From positions 1 through 11,295 of the forward strand of contig UREE01000065.1 of NCBI GenBank assembly GCA_900546825.1: a DNA stretch of 11,295 nucleotides, read 5' to 3'. The notes beneath the pieces were generated by a model that was not told where the DNA came from, did no database searches, and saw only the letters and a program-made list of their open reading frames with translations. The first letter of the stretch is position 1; each line of letters begins with the position of its first letter. Position numbers and translations under genes: made by a program. Positions 1 to 6,386 of this stretch are shown one piece after another. The stretch is from an uncultured Collinsella sp. (GTDB lineage Bacteria; Actinomycetota; Coriobacteriia; Coriobacteriales; Coriobacteriaceae).

Positions 1-820
1 CGCAGATCACGCCCACGGAGTGCGGAATCTCATCACGGGTGCGGCGCAAGACCTTCTCGCGCACAAACTCGGCAACGAGCGTCTCATCGGAAGCGTCGGT
101 ACCCATGTCCTCGGGGAACCAACGCGGACCCTCGGGCAAAAAGTGCGCAACGGTCTCGATGAAGGCATCGACGTTGAAGTTCTTGACCGACGACGTCACG
201 ATCTCGTCGTCATATTCCATGAGCTCGTGGGCGGCCTTAAGCTGCTCCATGACCTGTGCGGGGTCGGCCTCATCGGCCTTGGTAAGCACCAGGACCTTCT
301 TGGAACGAGCGTTCTTGACACGCTCGGCAACCCAGGCGTCTCCCCTGCCGATGGGCTTGGTGGCATCAATCAAAAACGCGACGACATCGACATCGTTCAG
401 CTCGAACAGCGCGCTCTTGTTGAGCTCGGACCCCAGGCCGTCCTTGGGCTTGTGGATACCCGGGGTATCGACAAAGACCAGCTGGTAGCCGGGACGGTTG
501 ACGACGGCGCGCATGCGGCGGCGGGTCGTCTGGGCCACCGGCGAGGTGATGGCGACCTTTTTGCCATAGCAGGCGTTGAGCAGCGTGGACTTGCCGGCGT
601 TGGGGCGGCCGACCAGCGCCACGAAGCCGCTGCGGAAACCGGGCTCAACGTCGCCAAAGCCCGCGAGGCTGTCGTCCTCGTCGCACAGGGCGTCGAGTTC
701 CTCGTCGCTCATACCCTCAAACGGGTCGAACTCCTCGACATCCTCGAGCTCCTCGGTATCCACCGCGTCCAGGGACTCGTCGTCCAAAATCTCATCGGTA
801 GGCTGCATATTGTCGGACAT
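1..820 (-). CDS. era: GTPase Era, 3' end cut by window edge
   Basis: Ribosome-assembly GTPase that binds the 3' end of 16S rRNA during 30S maturation. 273 residues are visible. The G1 motif GRPNAGKST is at residues 71-79, the switch I TTRRR segment at 98-102, G3 as DTPGIHKP at 118-125, and the G4 position reads TKAD rather than the usual NKxD. The start of the KH RNA-binding domain (EIPHSVGV) lies just before the window edge. The ATG at 818-820 is preceded by AGAAAGGGA at good spacing. The start lies about 62 residues upstream of where Era proteins normally begin; this extension has 26 Asp/Glu and no Lys/Arg. The gene begins 12 nt after dgkA ends, so it is very probably in the same operon. 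Family assignment is certain; the role of the extension is unknown. Confidence 0.96.
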   Translation of the reverse strand, partial: MSDNMQPTDEILDDESLDAVDTEELEDVEEFDPFEGMSDEELDALCDEDDSLAGFGDVEPGFRSGFVALVGRPNAGKSTLLNACYGKKVAITSPVAQTTRRRMRAVVNRPGYQLVFVDTPGIHKPKDGLGSELNKSALFELNDVDVVAFLIDATKPIGRGDAWVAERVKNARSKKVLVLTKADEADPAQVMEQLKAAHELMEYDDEIVTSSVKNFNVDAFIETVAHFLPEGPRWFPEDMGTDASDETLVAEFVREKVLRRTRDEIPHSVGVIC

Positions 821-832
821 GGGAATCCCTTT

Positions 833-1210
833 CTAAATAAAGTCGAGCGCGTGGGCAAATACCAGTACGCCCACAATCGCGGCGGTGATGGAAAGAACGT
901 ATACAGAGGCGGCGGCGATGTCCTTCGCACGCTTGGCCAGCGGATGGAGCTCCTGGGTCGCTAGGTCGACGATAGCCTCCATAGCGGTGTTGCACAGCTC
1001 ACCGTGAATCACCAGGCCACAACAGATGATAATCGTGGCCCACTCGGCAATGTCGAGCCCCACGATACAGCCGGCAATGACAGTGCACACGCCCGCCACG
1101 AGCATGACCTTAATGTTGCGCTCGGTCTTGACAGCGGTGACGAAGCCCTCCATGGCGTAGGAAAACGACTTTAAGAAGGACGGATGGTCCTTGTTCGATC
1201 CGGGAATCAT
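833..1210 (-). CDS. dgkA: Diacylglycerol/undecaprenol kinase, DgkA family
   Basis: Small integral membrane lipid kinase of 125 residues, the usual size. In Gram-positive bacteria the family mainly phosphorylates undecaprenol to recycle the cell-wall carrier lipid. The signature is clear: ERN at 30-32, the catalytic block GELCNTAMEAIVDL at 70-83 with Glu71, Asn74 and Glu78 spaced as Glu69/Asn72/Glu76 of the E. coli enzyme, and the AKRAKDIAAA block at 92-101. Three hydrophobic segments lie at about 35-51, 55-72 and 99-120. The ATG is preceded by AGGAG with 6-nt spacing, and that site overlaps the ybeY stop codon (TAGGAG), so the two are translationally linked. Substrate preference (undecaprenol or diacylglycerol) cannot be read from the sequence. 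Confidence 0.94.
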   Translation of the reverse strand: MIPGSNKDHPSFLKSFSYAMEGFVTAVKTERNIKVMLVAGVCTVIAGCIVGLDIAEWATIIICCGLVIHGELCNTAMEAIVDLATQELHPLAKRAKDIAAASVYVLSITAAIVGVLVFAHALDFI

Positions 1211-1219
1211 AGACGGCTC

Positions 1220-1729
1220 CTAGTCGTGGGCGTGGTTGGTGATGGGGCCGACGTGGACTAGCTTGGGGTCCTCGCCGCGCTCAAGCGCCAGATCGCGCAG
1301 GATGGCGTCCTCGCGGGCCTCCATGACCTCGGCCTCGTCGTCCTCGATGTGGTCATAGCCCAGCAGGTGCAGCATGCCGTGAACGAGCATCAGACGGCAC
1401 TCGTCAGCGGGGCTATTGCCAAAACCGGGGGCCTGACGGGCAATAACCTGCGGGGCCAAGATAATATCGCCGAGCTCGAGCGTCTCATCGGCGGGAATGT
1501 CATCGTCAAAGGCCGAATCGCACTCAAACGAGAGTACATCGGTGGTGCGATCGATACCGCGCCACTCGTGGTTGAGCTCGTGCATCTCGTCCTCGTCGAC
1601 ATACGAAAGGGAAATCTCGACTTCACGTTCAACGCCCTCGGCAGCAAGCACAACCTCGCAGATGTGCTCCACCTCCTGCGCGTCAAGCAGCGTATCGAGC
1701 TCGGCTCTGTTGCTGATCAATACACTCAA
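1220..1729 (-). CDS. ybeY: Endoribonuclease YbeY (rRNA maturation factor)
   Basis: Zinc-dependent endoribonuclease involved in 16S rRNA 3'-end maturation and ribosome quality control. The protein is 169 residues. The motif HGMLHLLGYDH at 117-127 supplies the three zinc ligands His117, His121 and His127. The upstream block NHEWRGIDRTTDVLSF (53-68) carries the conserved Arg57 and the TDVLSF segment, and GDIIL is at 87-91. The start is TTG, not ATG: TTG at 1727-1729 overlaps the phoH stop in a TTGA arrangement and has a strong AAGGAG five bases upstream, inside phoH. Expression is therefore probably coupled to phoH, which agrees with the known physical and functional pairing of YbeY with YbeZ and Era. 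An acidic C-terminal part follows the zinc motif. Confidence 0.96.
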   Translation of the reverse strand: MSVLISNRAELDTLLDAQEVEHICEVVLAAEGVEREVEISLSYVDEDEMHELNHEWRGIDRTTDVLSFECDSAFDDDIPADETLELGDIILAPQVIARQAPGFGNSPADECRLMLVHGMLHLLGYDHIEDDEAEVMEAREDAILRDLALERGEDPKLVHVGPITNHAHD

Positions 1730-2712
1730 CGGGACTCCTTTCGGTCACGTACGCGTTTCTCGCGCACATCATCATAAGTATCGTACGCCTCGACGATACG
1801 TCCCACCAAGGCATGGCGCACCACGTCGGCACGCTCGAGGTGCGAAAATGCGACATCGTCGACACGGCCCAAAATCTTCTCGACATCCGCCAAGCCACCA
1901 CGACGACCCACCAGGTCGCGCTGGCTCAGGTCGCCGGTAATCACAAACTTGGAGTTAAAACCCAAGCGCGTCAGAAACATCTTCATCTGCTCAGGCGTGG
2001 TATTTTGCGCCTCGTCGAGCACCACGAAAGCATCGCTCAGCGTGCGGCCGCGCATATAGGCAAGCGGGGCGATCTCGATCACGCCGCGCTCCATAAGCTC
2101 ATCGGTGCGCTCGCGATCCATCATGTCAAAAAGGGCGTCGTAGAGCGGACGCATGTAGGGATCGATCTTTTCCTCAAGGGTACCGGGCAAAAAGCCCAGA
2201 TTCTCCCCCGCCTCGACAACCGGACGCGTCAAGATCAGACGGCCCACCTCGTGACGCTTGAGCGCGGCAACGGCGAGCGCCATGGCCAGATAGGTCTTAC
2301 CGGTACCGGCAGGACCCAAGCCAAAGGTGATGGTATGCGAGCGAATGGCATCCACATAGCGCTTTTGCCCAAGCGTCTTGGGACGAATGACGCGACCGCG
2401 ATACGAAAGCAGCACGTCATCGCGAAGCGATGTGGCCTCATGCTCGCCGTCGCGCAAGACGGCCAGGCAGCGAGAGACATCGTCGGCAGACAGCGTGCGC
2501 CCGGCGGCCGCCTCGCGAAAAGCGTGTTCGAAAAAACGCGCCACGAGTTCGACCTCGTCCGGATCACCGCTCACGGCGATGCTATCGCCACGGGCGACCA
2601 CATGGGCGCGAACCAAGCTCTCGAGCGCACGAAGGACGCCGTCGCCGGCGCCCAAAACGCACGAGGGATCAATTCCCTCGGGAACGGTAAGTCTAATCTT
2701 CGAGGCTTCCAT
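1726..2712 (-). CDS. phoH: PhoH family ATPase (PhoL/YbeZ type)
   Basis: Cytoplasmic P-loop NTPase, the usual partner of YbeY, with presumed RNA-related (helicase-like) activity. From the chosen start it is 328 residues, normal for the family. An N-terminal KH-like region (about 15-70, with ARGDSIAVSG near 40-49) is followed by the PhoH ATPase: Walker A GPAGTGKT at 133-140, the family block TRPVVEAGENLGFLPG at 162-177, Walker B VVLDEAQN at 230-237 and ITGDLSQRDL at 258-267. The ATG at 2710-2712 is chosen because the protein there (MEASKIRL) matches a typical N-terminus and GGGAGG lies just upstream, although the spacing is short (3 nt). An in-frame ATG at 2730 and earlier ATGs in the mtaB 3' end are alternatives. 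It overlaps mtaB by 20 nt and ybeY by 4 nt. Confidence 0.95.
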   Translation of the reverse strand: MEASKIRLTVPEGIDPSCVLGAGDGVLRALESLVRAHVVARGDSIAVSGDPDEVELVARFFEHAFREAAAGRTLSADDVSRCLAVLRDGEHEATSLRDDVLLSYRGRVIRPKTLGQKRYVDAIRSHTITFGLGPAGTGKTYLAMALAVAALKRHEVGRLILTRPVVEAGENLGFLPGTLEEKIDPYMRPLYDALFDMMDRERTDELMERGVIEIAPLAYMRGRTLSDAFVVLDEAQNTTPEQMKMFLTRLGFNSKFVITGDLSQRDLVGRRGGLADVEKILGRVDDVAFSHLERADVVRHALVGRIVEAYDTYDDVREKRVRDRKESR

Positions 2713-3985
2713 GAACCTCCCTGCGCGCATGGACCAAGCCGGAATCATCGACTCCGATGATAGCAACATCGAGCAGGCACGGGGCTGTAAGTCCACAGGT
2801 ATCGTCAAGACGGGCATGATGGAACGAGCCGAGCGTCAGGTTGTCACCATACTCGAGCACGGCACGCTCGACCGTGCCCACGCGACGACGAGCGTCGGCC
2901 ATAGCGAGCTCCTGTGCCGCGGCCCGCATACGGCGGCTACGCTCGGCCATAACCTCGGGCGGCACCTGGTCGGGCATGTCGGCAGCAAGGGTACCGGGAC
3001 GCTTGCTGTAGCGGAACACGTGCATACGCGAGAAACCCACACGGCGGCACAGCGCCAGCGACTCCTCGAACTCCTCGTCCGTCTCACCAGGAAAACCGAC
3101 GATGACATCGCACGAAAGAGACGCCTGGGGCAAGTTGGCGCGAATCATACGCACCGTGTCCTCAAAGGCCTCCGCACTATAGGGACGACCCATGCGATGC
3201 AGGGTCGCCGTACAGCCGGACTGCACGGGCAGGTGCAAAAACGGGGCGATACGCTGCGGATAGCGCGCCATAACCTTAAGCAGGCGCTCAGAGATATCCA
3301 TGGGCTCGACCGAGGAAATGCGCACATGCGCAATAGTCGTGCGCTCCATGATGGCCTCGAGCAGCTCATCGATTTCGACATGCTCGTCGGTCGCGCTCTT
3401 GCCATCGTAGGCACCCAGGTTCACACCGGTCAGCACCACCTCGGGCACGCCGGCCTCCTGGGCCTCGCGAACTTGTTCAAGCACGGACTCGACGGGCACG
3501 GAGCGCTCGGGGCCGCGCGCCTTCCACACAATGCAATAGGTGCAGCGATGGTTGCAGCCGTCCTGGATCTTCACGCCCAGGCGAGAGCGACCGAGCGCAT
3601 CGACCACCTCGCCATCGCTGCAGGCGGGAACGCTATCGGACTCAACGCCCAGCACCTCGCAGACACGTTCGGCGACATCGATCTTGGACGGCTCGGCGAT
3701 CACGCGATCCGAAAGCTCCAACAGCTCCTCGGGATGCAAATTGACCACGCAACCGGTCACGACCACATAGGGCTCATTTTGATGGGCCAGCGCATGGCGG
3801 ACGGCCTTACGGGTCTTGGCCTCGGCCTCGCCCGTAACGGCACAGGTGTTAATGACGATCAGCTCTGCATCCTGAGGCTCCACCATAGCAAAGCCCAGGC
3901 GCATAAGATCGGCAGTGATACGGTCGGACTCAACCCGGTTGACACGGCAGCCGAGGTTGACGACGGAAATATGGGGTGCGAGCAC
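2693..3985 (-). CDS. mtaB: tRNA t6A37 methylthiotransferase MtaB
   Basis: Radical SAM methylthiotransferase that adds a methylthio group to C2 of t6A37 in ANN-decoding tRNAs, giving ms2t6A. The 430-residue protein has the full three-part layout. The N-terminal MTTase domain has three auxiliary-cluster cysteines: Cys13 (NLGCRVN), Cys48 (NTCAVT) and Cys79 (TGCV). The radical SAM domain has the CNHRCTYC motif, Cys144/Cys148/Cys151. A C-terminal TRAM-like domain covers about 370-430. The opening NLGCRVN and the short linkers fit MtaB better than MiaB or RimO. The start is GTG with AAGGAG at 5-nt spacing, placed on the dnaJ stop codon (TAAGGAG). In Bacillus subtilis, as I recall, prmA and rsmE lie between dnaJ and mtaB; here the two genes are 9 nt apart. 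Confidence 0.93.
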   Translation of the reverse strand: MLAPHISVVNLGCRVNRVESDRITADLMRLGFAMVEPQDAELIVINTCAVTGEAEAKTRKAVRHALAHQNEPYVVVTGCVVNLHPEELLELSDRVIAEPSKIDVAERVCEVLGVESDSVPACSDGEVVDALGRSRLGVKIQDGCNHRCTYCIVWKARGPERSVPVESVLEQVREAQEAGVPEVVLTGVNLGAYDGKSATDEHVEIDELLEAIMERTTIAHVRISSVEPMDISERLLKVMARYPQRIAPFLHLPVQSGCTATLHRMGRPYSAEAFEDTVRMIRANLPQASLSCDVIVGFPGETDEEFEESLALCRRVGFSRMHVFRYSKRPGTLAADMPDQVPPEVMAERSRRMRAAAQELAMADARRRVGTVERAVLEYGDNLTLGSFHHARLDDTCGLTAPCLLDVAIIGVDDSGLVHARREVHGSLED

Positions 3986-3994
3986 GCGGGCTCC

Positions 3995-5143
3995 TTAATC
4001 GAGGATATCGTCGAGGGCACTCTTGATACGGTCGGTCACCGACTTCTTACCGGAGGCGACGTCATCGCCCATCTCATCGGCAAAAGCACGGAGCAGCTCG
4101 CGCTGCTTATTGGAAAGATTGGTGGGAACGACCACGCGCAGTTGCACGATCAGGCGGCCACGCGAACCGCCACCGCCAATGCGCGGCATGCCGTAATTAT
4201 TGACGCTCACGGTGTCGCCGTACTGGGCACCGGCGGGAACCGTCACCTTAACGACCTCGTCGGGCATAATGCCCTCGACCTCGATCTCGCAGCCGAGCGC
4301 AGCCTGCGCAATCGAGATATCGCTCACCAGGTACAGGTCGTCACCGTTGCGCTTATAGCGCTCATGGTCGGCAACGCGCACGTTGACAATCAGGTCACCC
4401 GAGGGCTCGCCGCGAAGACCGGCCTCGCCAAAGCCGCTCACGCGCAGCTGGCGACCGGTCGAAACGCCGGCGGGGATATCGATGTCGATCTTTTCGTGCG
4501 AAGGCGTGCGGCCCTGACCGTCGCAGGTCTCGCAGGGATGATCGATAACCGTGCCCTCGCCATGGCAGTCGGGGCAAGGTGAAGAGGACTGGACCTGGCC
4601 TAGGAACGAACGCTGGACCGTCGTGACATAGCCCGTGCCGTGGCAACGGCTGCACTGCTTTTCCTGTGCACCCTCGGCCCTACCGGTGCCGTTGCAATCC
4701 TCGCAGGGAGCAAGGCGGTCATAGCTGATCGTCTTTTTGCAGCCGAGTGCCGCCTCCTCGAGCGTCACCGAAAGGGAGATGGCCATATCGCGACCGCGGC
4801 GGCGCTCGCGACGGCTACGAGCGCCACCGCCGGCACCGCCGCCAAAGAACGACGAGAACAAGTCGTCCATGCCCATGCCACCAAAGATATCGTTGATATC
4901 GACGTAGCCCGAACCACCAGGGCCGTCGGCAGTGCCGTAACGGTCATAGTTAGCACGCTTCTGCTCATCGGAAAGAACGGAATAGGCCTCGTTGAGCTCC
5001 TTGAACTTGGCCTCGGCCTCGGGGTCGTCCGAAACATCCGGATGTACGGTACGGGCCTTCTTTAGAAACGCACGCTTAATCGTCCGCGCGTCGGCATCCT
5101 TGTCGACGCCAAGCACCTCGTAGTAATCCCTATTTTCCGACAC
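3995..5143 (-). CDS. dnaJ: Chaperone protein DnaJ (full length)
   Basis: Hsp70 co-chaperone that delivers unfolded clients to DnaK and stimulates its ATPase. From the chosen start it is 382 residues with the canonical layout: J domain 1-70 with HPD at 34-36, a Gly/Phe region 71-118 containing a DIF motif (NDIFGG, 84-89), a zinc-finger domain 147-211 with four CxxCxGxG repeats (CEDCNGTG, CSRCHGTG, CPDCHGEG, CETCDGQG), then complete C-terminal domains I and II. The open frame extends upstream, but GTG at 5141-5143 gives the normal N-terminus (SENRDYYEVLGV) and has GGAAGGA at 7-nt spacing. It is the second of two tandem J-protein genes; the upstream one has a membrane tail. No dnaK or grpE lies in the window, and I saw no CIRCE or HAIR operator in the 81-nt gap upstream. 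Confidence 0.96.
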   Translation of the reverse strand: MSENRDYYEVLGVDKDADARTIKRAFLKKARTVHPDVSDDPEAEAKFKELNEAYSVLSDEQKRANYDRYGTADGPGGSGYVDINDIFGGMGMDDLFSSFFGGGAGGGARSRRERRRGRDMAISLSVTLEEAALGCKKTISYDRLAPCEDCNGTGRAEGAQEKQCSRCHGTGYVTTVQRSFLGQVQSSSPCPDCHGEGTVIDHPCETCDGQGRTPSHEKIDIDIPAGVSTGRQLRVSGFGEAGLRGEPSGDLIVNVRVADHERYKRNGDDLYLVSDISIAQAALGCEIEVEGIMPDEVVKVTVPAGAQYGDTVSVNNYGMPRIGGGGSRGRLIVQLRVVVPTNLSNKQRELLRAFADEMGDDVASGKKSVTDRIKSALDDILD

Positions 5144-5224
5144 GACCGAATCCTTCCGACTTTCATTATTGTCACAGTGCGTCCTATACCCATGCTGGGC
5201 CGACCGCAAACAGAGGGTTTGATG
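5144..5224 (-). promoter_or_regulatory. Intergenic gap with a candidate dnaJ promoter
   Basis: This gap between the two J-protein genes is the longest within the lepA-to-era block. On the minus strand a possible -10 box TATAGG (5183-5188) lies 16 nt downstream of a weak -35-like TTTGCG (5205-5210), giving an expected start of transcription near 5176 and a leader of roughly 33 nt ending in the GGAAGGA ribosome site. Match to consensus is partial (4 of 6 at -10). I see no convincing terminator for the upstream gene, so read-through is likely in addition to any local promoter. Confidence 0.35.
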
Positions 5225-6328
5225 TTATTGCATTCCGTAAGGCGAAAGCATGGCACGCTGCGAGCAGCTGGCAAACCAAACCGACACGAGCGCAAACATA
5301 AATCCGTTGGCAAAACCGTTGGCAAACTGCATCGCGCCGCGCTTCCACCACAGCAGACTGCGGTGAAGCACGCCGTCCGAGACCACCATAAACAGGCCCA
5401 TGGCAAACGGAATAAAGCACATTATGGCAAAGGCCGAAAACACGCCCGATATGGCCGATAGCACCAAGAACGGCGCCACGATGCCCATCAGGTAAAAACC
5501 GGTACGGGCCTTGCCTTCCAGACGCTCGGCCTCGACATGGGCGCGACCGACTAGATCACCGCCAGCGGCACCGTTAGTGCCGGCGTGACCCATACCGCTA
5601 ATGCGGACCTCATCGCCATCGTGCGTACCGGCGGGAAACTCAATCGTCTGCTCGGAGGTTACGCGAGTACGACCGCTGCCACCGCAATCGGGGCAGGGGT
5701 CGGCCACGACCTTACCGGAACCGCCGCACTCGGGGCAGACCGACTGGAACGTGCCGGCACCGAACAGGAAGGACAGGTCGACATCGATGTGGCCACGACC
5801 GCCGCAGCTCGGGCAGGTATGGGCATGCTCGGACGAAACAGAACCCGAGCCTCCGCAGTGACCACAGGTATCGAAGCGCGTATAGCGGACGGTCTTGCGG
5901 GCACCGCCCTTGGCCTCCTTGGCGTCGAGCTTGATATCGACGACCACGTTGGCGCCGTTCTCGGGATTATAGGCAGCCTGCCCGCGACGCTGCTGGCCCC
6001 AGGCGCCACCAAAGGGAAAGCCGCCCTCAAAGGGATTGCCATAGCCCGCGCTACCGGCGTAGCCGCCGCCATAGGGAGAAGCCGCAGGAGCGCCGGCGAA
6101 GGGATTGCCCGAGCGCATGGCGTCATAGCGCGCACGCTTCTGCTCGTCCGAAAGCACGGCATAGGCCTCGGAAACCTCTTTGAACTTTTCCTCGGCATCT
6201 GGTTCTTTGTTGACGTCCGGATGGAGCTTGCGGGCCTTTTGCTGGAAGGCTTTTTGTATATCACGCGAGGTGGCGTCCTTAGAGACACCCAAAATCTCGT
6301 AGTAATCTTTTTCGTTCATCGTCGCCAT
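5225..6328 (-). CDS. J-domain/zinc-finger protein with membrane tail (DnaJ-like)
   Basis: A 367-residue DnaJ-related protein with an unusual C-terminus. The J domain covers about 6-72 with HPD at 36-38. A Gly/Phe/Tyr/Pro-rich linker (73-117) lacks the DIF motif of DnaJ. The zinc finger at 155-219 has four repeats (CGHCGGSG, CPSCGGRG, CPECGGSG, CPDCGGSG). Only part of C-terminal domain I follows (about 220-266, with FPAGTHDGDEVRISGMGHAG). Instead of domain II and the dimer region there are three hydrophobic segments at about 277-296, 297-317 and 335-354, separated by a basic WWKR turn (327-330). J domain and finger are predicted cytoplasmic; that topology is inferred. The start ATG at 6326-6328 (MATMNEKDYYE) has AGGAGG at 9-nt spacing. 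It probably recruits Hsp70 to the membrane, but that is inference. It lies between hemW and dnaJ, where hrcA is usually found. Confidence 0.88.
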   Translation of the reverse strand: MATMNEKDYYEILGVSKDATSRDIQKAFQQKARKLHPDVNKEPDAEEKFKEVSEAYAVLSDEQKRARYDAMRSGNPFAGAPAASPYGGGYAGSAGYGNPFEGGFPFGGAWGQQRRGQAAYNPENGANVVVDIKLDAKEAKGGARKTVRYTRFDTCGHCGGSGSVSSEHAHTCPSCGGRGHIDVDLSFLFGAGTFQSVCPECGGSGKVVADPCPDCGGSGRTRVTSEQTIEFPAGTHDGDEVRISGMGHAGTNGAAGGDLVGRAHVEAERLEGKARTGFYLMGIVAPFLVLSAISGVFSAFAIMCFIPFAMGLFMVVSDGVLHRSLLWWKRGAMQFANGFANGFMFALVSVWFASCSQRAMLSPYGMQ

Positions 6329-6386
6329 GCGCGGCAACCTCCTGCTCACAGCAGCGTATATATTGCGGTAATTCTACCCGAGCGGC
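6329..6386 (-). promoter_or_regulatory. Leader and candidate promoter of the membrane J protein
   Basis: This gap follows hemW. A -10-like TAGAAT lies at 6371-6376 on the minus strand, directly after CCGCTCGGG; the 11-mer CCGCTCGGGTA is identical to the one at the lepA -10 box. No good -35 is visible. The predicted leader of about 36 nt contains a small hairpin, CTGCT-GTG-AGCAG (6342-6354), whose 3' arm overlaps the first two bases of the AGGAGG ribosome site (6338-6343). The -10 region itself is a short palindrome, GGTA-GAAT-TACC. Confidence 0.4.

Noticed and set aside
20..964. Plus-strand open frame of 314 codons at the left edge
   Set aside because: It is the reverse-strand shadow of era and the end of dgkA; era is clearly coding on the minus strand.
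2378..4582. Very long plus-strand open frame (734 codons) opposite mtaB, dnaJ and phoH
   Set aside because: It lies wholly antisense to three recognised genes. Its composition (rich in His, Gly, Arg, Leu) is what the reverse strand of GC-rich codons produces, and no motif is recognisable.
5144..5224. CIRCE or HAIR heat-shock operator upstream of dnaJ
   Set aside because: I looked for the TTAGCACTC/GAGTGCTAA and CTTGAGT/ACTCAAG inverted repeats here and in the gap before the membrane J protein and found neither.
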